Under the pieces are notes generated by a model, which ran no database searches, had not been told where the DNA came from, and was given only the letters and a program-made list of their open reading frames with translations. A DNA stretch of 64,000 nucleotides from Vesta saturnalis. Taxonomy: Eukaryota; Arthropoda; Insecta; Coleoptera; Lampyridae. Positions 9,400-21,327 of this stretch are shown in pieces (within the stretch, counting starts at the first letter, position 1; each line of letters opens with the position of its first letter). The stretch is from contig JARFJB010001964.1 in NCBI GenBank assembly GCA_036346205.1, forward strand, positions 812,501 to 876,500, given 5' to 3'. A program made the position numbers and the translations under genes.

Positions 9400-10261
9400 T
9401 TACTATCTATTGTGGCTAAAACGCAAAGTTGATAATTTTTATTGAACCAAACATACTTTAATTTTTTTTCTTTCTGTATTAATTTTAAATCTCTGAATAG
9501 CTTTTTATTGTAAAAAGTTAACCATAAATTCTAGATAGTGCGCCTTCGTGGAATCCTAAATCACGATTAGAAATTTGTTTGTTATCTTTTTATATTTATC
9601 CATAATAGCATACTTATCTAATTTACGTAAAAGACTGACAACAATAATGCCAGGTGTTCCACTGGCGGGATTTCCACGCGTGCGATACACATCGTTGAAT
9701 GTTATGGTATCATCATTGTGATTTGTGACCTATGTTATTAAAAACTTCTTTAGCCAAATTCAATACATTTTCATTATGCTTAAAAGGTACACCGTGAATT
9801 TCCAAATCATTTACCATTAATTTTTGTTCGCAGTCGTTATTGATTGCCTCTAACACGTTAAAGTTCATGTGAAATCTAGCAACTTCGTTCATTCTATCAA
9901 TAAGTACTTTAATATTTTTTGAATTCTCATTTATAAGCGTTGAGTTTTTTTCAACCATTTCGGAATAATGATTTAGTGCTTCCGTAAATTCACGGTTATG
10001 CCGATTGACGTCTTCACGTAATAATTTTATTTCGGATATTAAAGAAGCCATATCTTCATGGGGCACTTCGCGCAAGAATTTTCTACGCGACACTTGACAG
10101 CTTGCACACACCCATTCTTTATCATTAGCACGCAGATATAGATAGTCTTCTTTTACCAAATCAGCACATTTTGAGTGAAACACTTGATTACACTTAACAC
10201 ACGTTATTTTATAAGAATTGTGGGCAAATCCACTGTTACATTTACTACACTTGTCGGACAT
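9400..10261 (-). pseudogene. LINE ORF1: PHD finger, coiled coil, RRM-like tail
   Basis: I take the start at 10261 because MSDKCSKCNSGF opens the zinc finger; upstream codons are only microsatellite. Zinc ligands are Cys5, 8, 21, 24, His29, Cys32, Cys52 and Cys55, a complete PHD pattern. A charged heptad region follows (residues about 70-140), then NDLEIHGVPF (about 150), which resembles the RRM start of L1-type ORF1 proteins. The first frame stops at 9713. After a shift the tail continues as TFNDVYRTRG and GIIVVSLLRKLDKY to about 9400, with stops. ORF1 proteins bind LINE RNA. PHD-containing ORF1 is described for CR1-like LINEs. Confidence 0.75.
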
Positions 10262-10305
10262 TTGTGAAATACGTGTTAACACGTTCGCGGTTGGAACTGA
10301 ACTGG

Positions 10306-10590
10306 GATACAGATAGAGAGAGAGATACAGAGAATAGAGAGATGGAGATAGATGGGGAGAGATGGAGAGAGAGGGTCGGCGGACGGACAGAGAAAGAGAG
10401 AGAGAGAGACTGTGAGGGAGGCAGGAGATAACACACGTACAAGCACACCCACACGCACGCGCACACACCACACCACACGCGCGCACGTACCACCCTCCCA
10501 CGCATGGACACAAATCCAATCACGCCCCACACTATCATCCAAGCACCCAACAACACACGCACTCAACCACCCACACACGCACACTGTGGG
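10306..10590. repeat. Compound GA then CA microsatellite
   Basis: GA-rich from 10306 to about 10420, then CA-rich with CG steps to about 10590, directly upstream of LINE ORF1. Open frames across it are artefacts of the repeat. Confidence 0.9.
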
Positions 10591-10734
10591 TGAAATGCAA
10601 GAAAAAAGTATTAAATTTCTTTTAACATCATTTTTAAACCAAGACTGCAATTTATTTTCGGTGATCAGGAATAGAGCTAGATATAACTCTACTCCCACAG
10701 TTCAGCAATTTAGAAACTCTTAGCAGCATAATAT

Positions 10735-11440
10735 GAACATTAGACTTCAAATGGCGGTAAATGGTGGTAATTGTGAAAACGTCACTACAGAAGTGCTTCA
10801 TTTGTTAGACGTAGATATTGAAAAGGAGAATGATACTTTTGACAACGTATACATATTAAGGTAAAGTAGTAGTGGCGTCTCCAATAATTATGAAATGAAA
10901 TGTCCCCCCAAAACTCAAATTCCACTTGTGAAGACCCTTCTAGCGATGAGTATCCATCAACATACCCAATCACTTTGGAAACTTGTTCTGATACATATGT
11001 GGCCGGACACTTATGTTATAAAATGTTTTGGGTATTGAACTGTAATAATTGTCTGTCTGAGAATACTACAGATACAAACATGTTTACTGAATGTGAACGT
11101 CTAATTTTACTTAAAGATTACGGTTGTAAAGGCAATATTCACTACCTATAAAGACCCAGTGAGTTGTTCAATATTATGCTAAGTTCTTTTGATAATGCAT
11201 TTCATCAATATAAAATTGAAATAAACATATCTATTCGTACCATGGAATCAATCAAGAAAAATATAAATTGAAATAGTAATTGGCTATCTGCATATGTAAA
11301 GATCATAAACTAAAAATTTTAAAACTGTTTTTAAAAATGAAATTATTCAGAAATTGTAGATGGAATCTTCAAATTTATTACATCTCTGACAAAAAATCAG
11401 AAAAGAGTATTAGAAATTAATATATTGTCATCATAAAGAC
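10735..11440 (+). pseudogene. P-type transposase C-terminal relic
   Basis: A 43-codon frame (10735-10866) ends at a possible splice donor (AGGTAAAG). A second frame (10900-11151) contains CSDTYVAGHLCYKM, LNCNNCLSE and ERLILLKDYG. The tyr-val-ala-gly, Cys-x2-Cys and leu-lys-x-x-gly blocks are typical of the end of P-element/THAP9-type transposases. Shifted frames then give ELFNIMLSSFDNAF and CKDHKLKILK, also as expected near that C-terminus. No catalytic residues are covered. It is next to the LINE 5' side but has no visible link with the THAP gene at 6846. Confidence 0.45.
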
Positions 11441-11512
11441 CTATTTTAAATAAACTTACTATACTTAAAAATAAGTAGTCGATGCCTTTATTAAATTAAT
11501 AATAATAATTAT

Positions 11513-11665
11513 ACAATTTATTAGGAAAACTTTGGATATAGGGTCTAAAACGGACTGGACTAAATCTAAAATTTACTAAAGTCACAACTACAAAGCTTTA
11601 TAACAGTCTTAAAACAATATTAATGAATGGTGTGTATTCGCTAAATGTAACATTGGGCGAATGCG
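11513..11665 (+). repeat. Repeat copy, inverted partner at 13865-14084
   Basis: ATTAGGAAAACTTTGGATAT onward matches the reverse complement of 13865-14084, including TATTAATGAATGGTGTGTAT. This copy lacks about 65 bp present in the partner. Together they bracket a mariner relic. Confidence 0.75.
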
Positions 11666-11759
11666 GGCTATGTAATTTAAATATAAGTAAAATGTAAGAG
11701 TGGATCTTAACAGGATGTGCTAAAATAGTTTAAGTTAGATTTAATAAAATAATTACTTA

Positions 11760-12650
11760 TAACTAGAAAACTTACAATTATCATAAAACTGGTCAAAATG
11801 TTGTCCATTATTTTCTAAGCATAAATTTACTCTACGTTCAATATTCTCGAAGACGGCTGCTAACTGTTGTGGGTTATTGTATTAATGGCGTTCACTATGG
11901 CATTCTGTAACTCCTCAACCGTATGCAAACGATTTGCATGCACAACATTTTTAAGATTACCAAAGAGAAAGCAGTCGAGTGGAATCAAGCAGGAGATCGT
12001 GGTGCCCATCGATTTTGTTTATTATTTTATCACAGAGAAATTGTGATAAATATGCCAAAGTTGTACGGGCCGTGGGCTGTTGCGTAATCTTGTTGGAAAT
12101 ACCCATTTGAAGCTCGTCGTGTTATATCCAAAACATCATTGTTATTGAGATGTTCGTAAACCAGGTGCAGTACGTTCGACGCTTTTCAAAACAGTTGAGC
12201 AATTCTTGCAATACAAACATTTGGTACGGGTGCATTTTCAGTTTTTACAAGCCCTCTGGTATGTCCAATACGAAACCCTACAATTACAATTCATAAATAA
12301 TCAAAATTTAGTAATAAAACAAATTTTCTGAATTACCACTTTGAGCAGACACTGTCTTAAAGATTTATTCTGACTAGCTTCAAATCGTCAAGTACAGGTC
12401 TTCTGCTAGAGATTTACCTTTGGATACGGAGCAGGTGTTACGAAAACGTTGAACAATTCGACGAACATGCTGTGTGAATGTTTCGCAGGTAACGTCAATG
12501 TTGCCGAACCGTTGTTGGAATTCCTCGAAGCAAGAAACTTGCGAATATTTCCAGATACCAGCTTCATCTCTTTGCCCAGACCGAAAATAGGCCTCCAAGA
12601 TAAACTTAGTTCATCCGAAAACATGACACTGATAATTATAACCTAAAAAT
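11760..12650 (-). pseudogene. Mariner-like (DDE_3) transposase relic, copy A
   Basis: The N-terminal helix-turn-helix is FEEFQQRFGNIDVTCETF with HVRRIVQRFRNTCSV (12380-12598). Further along the minus strand come YFQQDYATAHGPYN (second catalytic D region, about 12100) and RWAPRSPA (third D region, about 12000), and the family tail RRVNLCLENNGQHFDQFY (about 11790-11840). The middle, with the first D, is not recognisable. Stops and shifts occur throughout. Same lineage as the seven other copies in this window. Confidence 0.75.
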
Positions 12651-12659
12651 TATTCGTAT

Positions 12660-13268
<609 letters not shown>

Positions 13269-13505
13269 TTATATAACATCAAACAAAAAGCATTTAATGT
13301 TCTCTGCCATTATATTGCGTATAATTTTGAATTTACAATGCAGTACGTTACAGTAGCTCCACAAAATATAACGTAATATTGTGTTATTTTAAGGTTATAT
13401 TATGTCATGATTTATAGAAGGACTAAAGAGAGAAACTCGTTGCGTAATCTCCGCATGCACTTAAAAACTTTTGATCTAATGTAACGGTTTTTCAATTTTT
13501 TTCTC

Positions 13506-13581
13506 TTAGGTTACAATAGTTTTGTTTATCTAATCTACTTCCGTTAGGTTACAGTAGTTTTGTTTATCTAATCTAAACTAG
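13506..13581 (+). repeat. Two tandem 38-bp units
   Basis: TTAGGTTACAATAGTTTTGT and the following 18 bases are repeated once, with one substitution (ACAATAG to ACAGTAG) before the copies diverge at their 3' ends. Confidence 0.85.
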
Positions 13582-13864
13582 ATAGGAACGAGTTCCTCTC
13601 CTTGGTCGCTCCTTTGAAATTTCTACACCTAAAATAGGTATTCTAAGTTTAACATCATGGATCGAAGTACCAACTTAAATCAAAGTTACGTGGCGGGAAA
13701 TTTAAAAGTATCCCCAAGACTAATGAATGGAAATTTTAAATTTATGTATTAATACCTGTTTAGTAAATAATTATATATCGTACTCAGATTACTAATGTCA
13801 ACTCTATTGTTTATTGTTATATGGCACATTTCAAGTAACAGACATTTTGTGTAGTTTCATTCTT

Positions 13865-14084
13865 CTGCCATGTTACATTTTAGCAAATACACACCATTCA
13901 TTAATATTGTAAGTTTTAAGACTGTTATAAAACTTTGTAATTATGACTCCAGTAAATTTTAGATTGTCCCGATGAAGAAATTAAATTATTTCGAAATAGC
14001 GACTATAATAATGGAATTTTAATTTTTTTTATCAGTCCGTTTTAGACCCTATACCCAAAGTTTTCCTAATATATTGTATTTCAA
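13865..14084 (-). repeat. Inverted partner of the repeat at 11513
   Basis: The longer copy; it includes a block with TCCCGATGAAGAAATTAAAT that is absent from the other copy. This block resembles the short 3' tails of some LINEs, which is a guess. Confidence 0.75.
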
Positions 14085-14423
14085 ACGAAGTGGGTTAAAT
14101 TACTTCTTGTCGCTCTAACAATAGTAATAACGACTTTTATTGAAGCTAATAGTAGGTACTTTACTTCCTGCTTGACAAACAAGTTTGTATAGGATGTCAA
14201 TTGTACATGAACACATGTATGAATATATAAATTATTTAATAGTAAAATAAAATATAAAACATCAAATGTATAAAATGTAATCAGATTAAGTTAAAAAATA
14301 TACAATTATAGTAAGAGTGTGACTAGAAGAAAGTTTATAGTTTATTTGTCATTCATATATTCAAGATGATTGTAATATGCCATATAGACAGTAAATAGAT
14401 ATATTATTAATGTTAAATATGAA

Positions 14424-14930
14424 TAGACAATGCTATAACAGCAGGCAACTTGAATTAATTTAGGGAATCTTGTGCAGCAAGAAAGTTAAACAGAACATAA
14501 CTTTACATTAATAATCAGTATTTTATTAAAAAAAATGTTTGCACATTCTCCTTTTTAAATAATTTAATTATATACTACGGAACAATTTTGTAATACTTTA
14601 ACCAGGCATTTTTCTTTAAAAGCTTTAAGAAATAGCAATAACAAATTTTACATGCAAATTTCCTTCCATTCTCCAAAGTTCAGTTTGTCTAAGATCAACT
14701 TTGCATACAAGCTTTCATTACCACAAAATACTAGTTCATAGACAATGCTACAACGGAAGATAACTTAAATTAATTTAGGAAATCTTAAACGACTCAAGAA
14801 AATTAGGTAGAACATAACTTTACAACATTAATACTCAATATTTTATTGAAAAAATGTTTGGATATTTTCCTTTTTAAGTAATTTAATTTTATACTACTGA
14901 ACAATTTTGTAGTTAAATACTTTAACCAAT
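14424..14930 (+). repeat. Direct duplication of about 180 bp, 315 bp apart
   Basis: TAGACAATGCTATAACAG (14424) and TAGACAATGCTACAACGG (14739) start two similar stretches that share AGAACATAACTTTAC, TATTTTATT, CCTTTTTAA and GAACAATTTTGTA, ending near 14606 and 14928. They lie just downstream of the UPF3 stop and may include its 3' UTR. Confidence 0.8.
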
Positions 14931-15073
14931 AATAAAATGATATGCATTGAAGGTCCTAATAAAAATTAATTGCAAAATTTTCTAATGTGTTAGAAACAAG
15001 ACTTCTCGTTTAAAACTCGTAACAATGTCCAAATGTTACATAACCAAATACAGCAGTAGAAAATTTAAGCGTA

Positions 15074-16530
15074 TTAATCTGAAATGGGAATATTATGTAC
15101 ATTAAAATTTTTTTTTCGAATATTAATTCACCTTTAAGGGGAGGGCCATCTAATTCATCAACAGTTCTACGTTTAGACAACATGCCTGGCTGATATATGG
15201 CCATTGTAGGACGATCCTTGTTTCTTATTCTTCTTTGTAACCGTGGATCATATTCTCTATTCCTACTTTTACCTTCTTTATCTTCCTTTCCACCTTCATC
15301 ATCCATTTCTACAGAAGATTGATGTTCAATTTTTTCTTTCTTGTCTATTGGAGTCTTACATTCTTCTATCTTATCTTCACTTGAATTTGATCCTATAACT
15401 TCGTCACTTACACATTCAGTAGCATCGGGATTAGTCTTATCTTGCTTTTCTTCAGATTTTTCAATAACTTGCTCGTTATTTTTCTGTTCTGCTCTTTTTG
15501 CTTCATTCTTTCTTTCTTCTCGTTTTTCGCTGTACTTTTTGGTCCTTCTAGGAAATTTAAAATCTTGCTCATTTTTATATTCTTCAAATCTACGACTTCT
15601 GTACTCTTTATCTCTATAATCATCTCTTCTGTTTTTATAATCAGGTCTTTTGTCATAATAATCTACTTTCTCTGAACGTGGAAATCTAGGCTTTGGTTTA
15701 AAATAAGTTTTTTGCTCATCTTTAATGCTTTTGTCTGAATGTGAAGCTACTTGATTCTCATCTTTTAATTTTGCCTCTGATTTCTCACCTATTTCTTCTT
15801 TAACGCTATCAAGAGAAGTCTTACTAGAACGGGCACTACTAATAGTTTTTACAATAACTTTTGCAGGTGGTTTGTGATCATGTCTCTTACGCTCATCTTC
15901 TCTTGTTTTCTTTCTCTCTAATTCTTTTCTTTTTCTTTCTTCACGGCGTTCTTCCCTTATCCTTTGTTTATCAATACGCCTTTGTTTGATGTAATCTAAT
16001 AAAGGTGTACTGGTAACTTCTTCTTTTGAATCACTAGTAAACTGATATGAATACTCAGGTTTAATATCCTGATTAGGTTGTTCTTTTAACGATTCCACAA
16101 ATTCTAAATAAAGTGGATCTGATTCAATTATTCCAACTTTAGGATCTAGTCGTGGTTTACGTTTACGAGGAATCTTTTGAAAAGAGGCAAATTCAACAAC
16201 TGCAGGATATTCATGCCCTTTTTGGTCTACAAAAACATAGTTATCAAATTTTTCCTTAAAAATAAATATGTCAGATGGTTGAACAAAATTGATATATACT
16301 CTAGTAAACGCATATTCTCCTAAACTCATATCTCCTTTTGCTACATATATGTAATCATAATCTGGTATTGGAGAAACTTGCATTAGAAAGGACTCTAAAT
16401 CAACTGATGGTGGTAAACGTCTAACAACAACCTTTGTTAAAGGTTTTTCTTTCTTCTCTTTAGACTTTGTTAAATCCTTGTTCGTTTTATCAACAGAACT
16501 TTGGTTATTCACATCAGAAACTGCCATCAT
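15074..16530 (-). CDS. Upf3: Regulator of nonsense transcripts 3 (UPF3)
   Basis: UPF3 links the exon junction complex to UPF2/UPF1 in nonsense-mediated mRNA decay and shuttles between nucleus and cytoplasm. The start MMAVSDVNNQ is at 16530. The Smg4/UPF3 domain covers residues about 31-170 (LTKVVVRRLPPSVDLESFL, GEYAFTRVYINF, AVVEFASFQKIP). It is followed by DPLYLEFVESL and long K/R/E-rich helices. Near the C-terminus, NKDRPTMAIYQPGMLSKRR matches the exon-junction binding motif of UPF3B. A 53-bp intron (15079-15131, GTGAAT...TTTCAG) splits a Gly/Asp codon; spliced, the protein ends PPLKD with TAA at 15074-15076 (467 residues). Unspliced, 39 unrelated residues would follow. The other 466 codons are one exon, unlike the many-exon vertebrate gene, so an old retrocopy that gained an intron, or lineage-specific intron loss, is possible. 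No damage is seen. Confidence 0.93.
15079..15131 (-). other. UPF3 intron, 53 bp
   Basis: Donor GTGAAT at 15131, acceptor CCCATTTCAG ending at 15079, with a T-rich tract before the acceptor. The size is typical of short insect introns. The stop codon begins two bases into the next exon. Confidence 0.75.
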
Positions 16531-16559
16531 TTAGTAATAGTTTTAAATAAACACAATTA

Positions 16560-17030
16560 TAATTACTATTTTTAATTGTTATACCATTTTTATAATTATC
16601 TTTATTTTATCCTATTTTATAAAAAAATAATTATAAATATTTAGGTTAAATATTTTCATACATATGCAAGTTGGAACATGTTCTAATTTCTATACTGGCT
16701 AGTTAATCTCCATACAAAGCTTATGTACAGGGTGTTAAGCAAAACCTGATGTGAGTGGGAACGTGTACAAGAAATGTCAAATAACTTCAGGAGACTCTAG
16801 ACCCTTCCTAATAGTCCAATAGTCACGGATATGATTGTTCAGAATATTAATATTTAAAAATTCATTAGGCAGGTGCAGGGTGATATAATTCAATTAATCA
16901 AAAAGCATTGCTGAAATTCATGCACTCATATGCCTGTTTGCCGCCTTACATTTAAATTTTATAAGATTAGATACTTAAGCAACGTTGATTAAATTTGTTG
17001 TATAGATTTACAAGACATAAAACCATACTT
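16560..17030. other. No gene; truncated TACAGGGTG repeat
   Basis: AT-rich upstream region of UPF3. TACAGGGTGTTAAG at about 16726 looks like the end of a mariner-type MITE without a visible partner. No clear promoter motif is seen. Confidence 0.4.
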
Positions 17031-17039
17031 GTGTGTATA

Positions 17040-17215
17040 TGCTTAATCACGAATTTTCGAAGAGATATTTTCGATAATTTTGGATTCAAAGATTTTAGAA
17101 AAATTTATCAAAGCCGATATAGGGCGATAGTGTATTCCATATTTATTACAACATTTAAAAATCTAAATTTCTTTTTAACATTTTTCCAAAGTGTAGGAAA
17201 TTAACCAACATATTA
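17040..17215 (-). pseudogene. LINE reverse transcriptase fragment
   Basis: Minus-strand frames give YRPISALINFSKIFESKIIE, the RT1/RT2 block 'NYRPIS...SKIFEK' of non-LTR reverse transcriptases, followed by NISSKIRD. Only about 60 residues remain and the frame is broken. Confidence 0.6.
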
Positions 17216-17879
17216 CGGAAATCTTTAGTTATTAAAACAGAAATTAAATGACCATCTATCCTTTCTTCCACCTTCAACTTAGAAAACCACATAATAATTA
17301 TAATAAATTTATTTCTCTTCAGTAACTAATGGTGCAAGTACTTACTATATTTGCAAACCACATGGGATTGAGGAGCAAATTTTGTGTTTCACTTGTATAG
17401 ACATATGCACGGGTTAGGTGTTTCCGCGTTTCACTTATAACGTTTTCGATTGTGTGCTATGGAACGCACTCACATCACTCTGAGAGCAAGATTTATGTTC
17501 AATTACAAACTTTAGGAGTTAATTTTTACGGAGATCAACGTTCGATTGGCGGGTATGCTCTAGTAAGGGGTGTACACCGAATGCTCGGTGTTAATTTTGC
17601 CTTGTAGGTCGGTTATATTTAAGTAGTAATTTTATAACCTTAAAGTTGTAATTTTTGTTGGATTACGTGAATAAATTTGGATACATACCTTTAAAAAAGC
17701 ATGCAATCCGTGAGCAATTTTCAAGCGATCCCAGGGTGATGTAAAACGACTACAACCTTAAACGCTATTTATTCTTATGAGCGAAATTATCTCCGTTTAA
17801 AGAGCACTTTTTGAGATAAACCGTGTAATCGGTGCAAGATCATTACATAACCTTTTAATGTTGATTTGTTACTTCTATA

Positions 17880-19730
17880 CAGTACTAGTCAAAAGTCCCC
17901 TCCCCCCCTTGTATCTTTTGAACGGTTTTACTTATACTAATGAAATTTGGAGGGTGAATAAAACAGATATAAGCTTCTCAACCAATCATGACAAGTGACG
18001 TAATAGTCATATATGACGTAATAGTCATATATGACGTCACAGGGCCACAGTGACCACTAATTTTAAATAGTACCTTATGGCAAGTGACATCTCGTTTGAA
18101 AGGTATTAAAATTACCTATTCAGTCATACTAATTTTGTTAGAGTTTAGGTTGATTTTGATAGAAAAATTAAATAAATACTAAAATTATAGTTTGGCATTT
18201 AATTAATCAAGATTCAAGGACCAATTCTTATAGTAAATGTTGGAAATGTGCTCCACTTAATTCCTGACATTAATGCGTTCTATTGCTATACTCTTGTCGT
18301 ACTAGTTCAAATGTGTCTGCGGAAATTGCTCTACATTCTTCAACAATTCTTTGTTTCAAAATGTGCATACTGCCAGGTGCTGTAACGTAAACCTTAGATT
18401 TTAAGTACCCCACAGAAAAAATCTAATAGTGTCAGGTCTGGTAACCGAGCTGGCCATTCTATCAGACCTTGTCGTCCAATCCATCTGCTACGATATTCTT
18501 CATCCAAGTAACGTCTTACTGCACCATAATAGTATGCAGGAGCACCTCTTGTTGGAACGTTATTTGCAAGTTGCCGAACTCATCTAGATTATCTTCCAAA
18601 ATTTCAAGAATTAACGGTTCAATTGCGTTTTGTAACATCTCCAGATACACTTCACCGGTTAAGTTAGCATTGAGAAAACAGGTTCAACTATGTGGTTTCC
18701 CAAAATGCCTGCCCAAACATTTACTTTTTCTGGAAATTGAGTATGTTGTTCACGAAAGATTTGAGGATTTGTGTCACTCCAATATCTAACATTTTGTGTG
18801 TTAACGTTCCATTGAGGAAGAAAGTACTTTCGTCACTAAAACAAATTGATTTTATGTAGTCTGGGTGTTGGATCATTTGATTGGACATATTTTCGCAGAA
18901 TTCTAATCTTCGGTCGGAGTCATCATCTGAAAGTTGGTGCACCATTTTAATTTGTATGGATGAAATTTGTTTTTAGCCAACACCTATGTACTGTCCTTTG
19001 ACTGACTTCACAGATAGACGCAACTTGGGCTGTAGAAGAAGTAGGATGTACTACCATTTCTGCAATTATGTCGATTTTTGTCGTCACTAATTGTTGGTCG
19101 ACCAGATCGTTTGACATCTTGAACACTACCGGTTGCTTCAAACTTCTGAGAAGTTCCTCAAATAAGTCCTCGATATAGGGCGATCGGGGTATCTCTCATT
19201 AAAAGACGTTCCGCTGCATGGAAATTGTTTCTACATTCACCAATTATTAAGATAGCTGCTACTTTGTCGGCTACCGTACGTACCATTTTGTCTATGTAGA
19301 CACTTAAACGTCGCGTTAAAGAATAATTAAACTGAATAGTCCAGGTATAAAACTCATCACAGTAAAACAACGAGAGAATTAAAAACGTCAACTTTTTGAC
19401 AATTAACCAGAGGCAGACTTTACAATCTTGAATAATTAAATGCCAAACTATAATTTTAGTATTTATTTAATTTTTCTATCAAAATCAACCTAAACCCTAA
19501 CAAAATTAGTATAACTGAATAGGTACTTTTAATACCTTTCAAACTTGCCATAAGGTATTATTTAAAATTATTGGTCACTGTGGCCCTGTGACGTCATATA
19601 TGACTATTACGTCACTTGTCATGACTAGTTGAGAAGCTTATATCCGTTTATATTCACCCTCCAAATTTCATTAGTATAAGTAACACCGTTCAAAAGAAAC
19701 AAGGGGGAAGGGGACTTTTGACTAGCACTG
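17880..19730 (-). mobile_element. Mariner-like element B, both ends present
   Basis: The ends are CAGTACTAGTCAAAAGTCCC (17880) and an inverted copy with one change (to 19730). The left flank is TA; the right flank is CA, a probable decayed TA. The arms are about 336 bp and 311 bp (17880-18215, 19420-19730), unusually long for mariner. They include ATGACGTAATAGTCATATATGACG-like palindromic steps. One transposase gene is coded on the minus strand. Confidence 0.85.
18228..19286 (-). pseudogene. Mariner-like transposase, copy B
   Basis: Starts MVRTVADKVAAILIIGEC, then a helix-turn-helix region (TSSTAQVASICEVSQRTVHR). After a shift come HQLSDDDSDRRLEFCE and ICFSDESTFFLNG (first catalytic D), VNVWAGILGNHIVEPVF, LNANLTGEVYLEMLQ, and a decayed FQQ block where the second D should be. 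The C-terminal pieces are LKSKVYV and GAHFQHLL, stopping at 18228. The second and third catalytic regions are damaged and there are several shifts. Confidence 0.8.
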
Positions 19731-20114
19731 CATATATTAGCAATTTTGGATTTCTCAGGTAGGGATGACGAAGATGTTGAATTAAATGAAATCTCAAGGA
19801 TGATTAAGAATAATGTACCTGTACCAAAAATTCAAAATTATTAAGAAACTATTTTCCAATTTTCAGAGCGACAAATAGGTAGCATAAAATTGAAATAGAC
19901 CTGAAATTAGTATTCCAACATTTTACAATTTAAATCCAACTTTAAAAATTTCAACTTTCAACTTTTAATCACAAAACCTAGAAACTCAAAACTTTACCCT
20001 GCTTTTACGAATGAGGGAACTATGGTAAGGGATGTAGTTATTGGACAGTTAATGAAAATATATTCTCCATAGCTGATTCCAGGGTCGTTAACACTTTTTT
20101 GCTTAACTGTTTTT

Positions 20115-20215
20115 TACCTTCTAACCTACATATTCATATATTCGTATAGAAGGTTGCGCATTCGAGATGTTTTCACTAACGCTAAATCGACTTATTACCT
20201 CATTTTACAGCGTTG
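20115..20215 (+). repeat. Dispersed repeat, related copy at 30140-30240
   Basis: CTTCTAACCTACATAT, TATAGAAGGTT, and GCTAAATCGACTTATTA are shared in order with 30140-30240. The pieces AACCT and AGGTT pair as a small hairpin around an AT-rich loop. Confidence 0.65.
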
Positions 20216-20216
20216 T

Positions 20217-20290
20217 GTGCATGCTCGTGCGCGAGCGTGTGCGTGTGCGTGTACGTGTACGTGTACGTGTACGTGTGCGTGTGCGTGTAG
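20217..20290. repeat. GTGCGT/GTACGT minisatellite
   Basis: Six-base units GTGCGT and GTACGT in tandem. Confidence 0.9.
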
Positions 20291-20299
20291 CCACTAAGA

Positions 20300-21327
20300 A
20301 TAAAATTACTGGAAACTATACTGTTATCCACTAGATGCGAATGAAATTCATTCGCTGTATACTCGAAATAGGTACCAGAGGTCATCCACCCACTTTTTTC
20401 TGGTACCCTTTGATAAGGGTAAATGCCCGTTAGTACACAAATACTATCACATGCCGAAAAGTAAACATTACGCTGATATTTACTTTTGACGAACCTCTCT
20501 CGATCGTGTACCTATATTTCTGCAAATATTTTTCTAGTAGCTCGGCATACTTGAAATCTAATACTCTGGAGAGACCCGTAATGATGTATTTTAACACCTT
20601 TTGCGTCACATATTGATGTATCTCTACAGACCAACGTCTTATGCCTACTCCTGAAACGGGGAGTACTGACTAAATTTACAGGTTTACTGGATTTTCGAGT
20701 AGTGGTGTGCCCTTTAAGTAAAGCCTAGGAGTAAATCATGAGTCAAAAGAGAAATTAATATAGGACAGTATGCTTTTGTATTTTCAATCATCCGTTGCCA
20801 GGACGATTGTTTTCAAAGGATTTGTTCTTGGGTTTTCAATTAAGAACTTTTGAACGCTTGATTGTAGATTATTTGTCTGATGTGGAAACCTTTTCCGTGC
20901 AGTATCCTTTATCTCTCTAAAAATATTACATATATGAATATAAATGTCTATGGGGAGTCTAGAAATTGAAAGTCTTACTGTACCAAAACCCTTTACACTT
21001 AACAAACGTTTGATTTAAACGAAAACGTACAAAAGTTCAAGTACTTTATTACCTTAAAATAACAGATTGCGGTAAATTAACCTTTAGGTGAAGCAAATAA
21101 TACAAGAATACCCCACAACTGAGAGCAGCCTGGCAAGGAATCCATTAACTATTAAAACTGATTCCGGAAACTTAGGTAATCAAGCCTAAGAACTACAGAC
21201 GGAGGCAGCCTGGCCATAACAGCATGTGATAATGCTATAATGTGAGGTTATTTATTGAAAAATTAAATGTTTTAAAAACACATTCCAGTAGCTTTCGAAT
21301 CTACAATCTACAATCTTTAATAGTGTA
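20300..21327. other. No gene seen
   Basis: One 73-codon minus-strand frame (20784-21005) shows no family motif. A repeated word, GCAGCCTGGC, occurs at about 21126 and 21205. Otherwise plain AT-rich DNA. Confidence 0.4.

Larger units (their letters stand above)
1..10261 (-). mobile_element. CR1/Jockey-type LINE, split by two DNA transposons
   Basis: Minus-strand pieces occur in the order expected of one non-LTR retrotransposon: PHD-finger ORF1 (9400-10261), endonuclease N-terminus (8818-9241), endonuclease middle (6383-6521), endonuclease C-terminus, linker and reverse transcriptase (1-1655). The gaps are two DNA elements (1660-6378 and 6530-8809) flanked by short duplications of LINE sequence. 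Taking out the first with one 4-bp copy of its duplication gives an uninterrupted endonuclease frame. The 3' end lies left of the window. The 5' end is not defined; microsatellite sequence starts about 45 bases upstream of ORF1. All parts carry stops or shifts, so the copy is dead. A PHD finger in ORF1 is a known trait of CR1-like elements; clade assignment is inference. Confidence 0.85.

Noticed and set aside
10245..10723. Overlapping frames upstream of the LINE ORF1
   Set aside because: They consist of GA/CA microsatellite translation; the ORF1 start at 10261 is better supported by the PHD finger.
15341..15675. Plus-strand frames over UPF3
   Set aside because: Antisense shadows of the K/E-rich UPF3 region; UPF3 is conserved and explains the bias.
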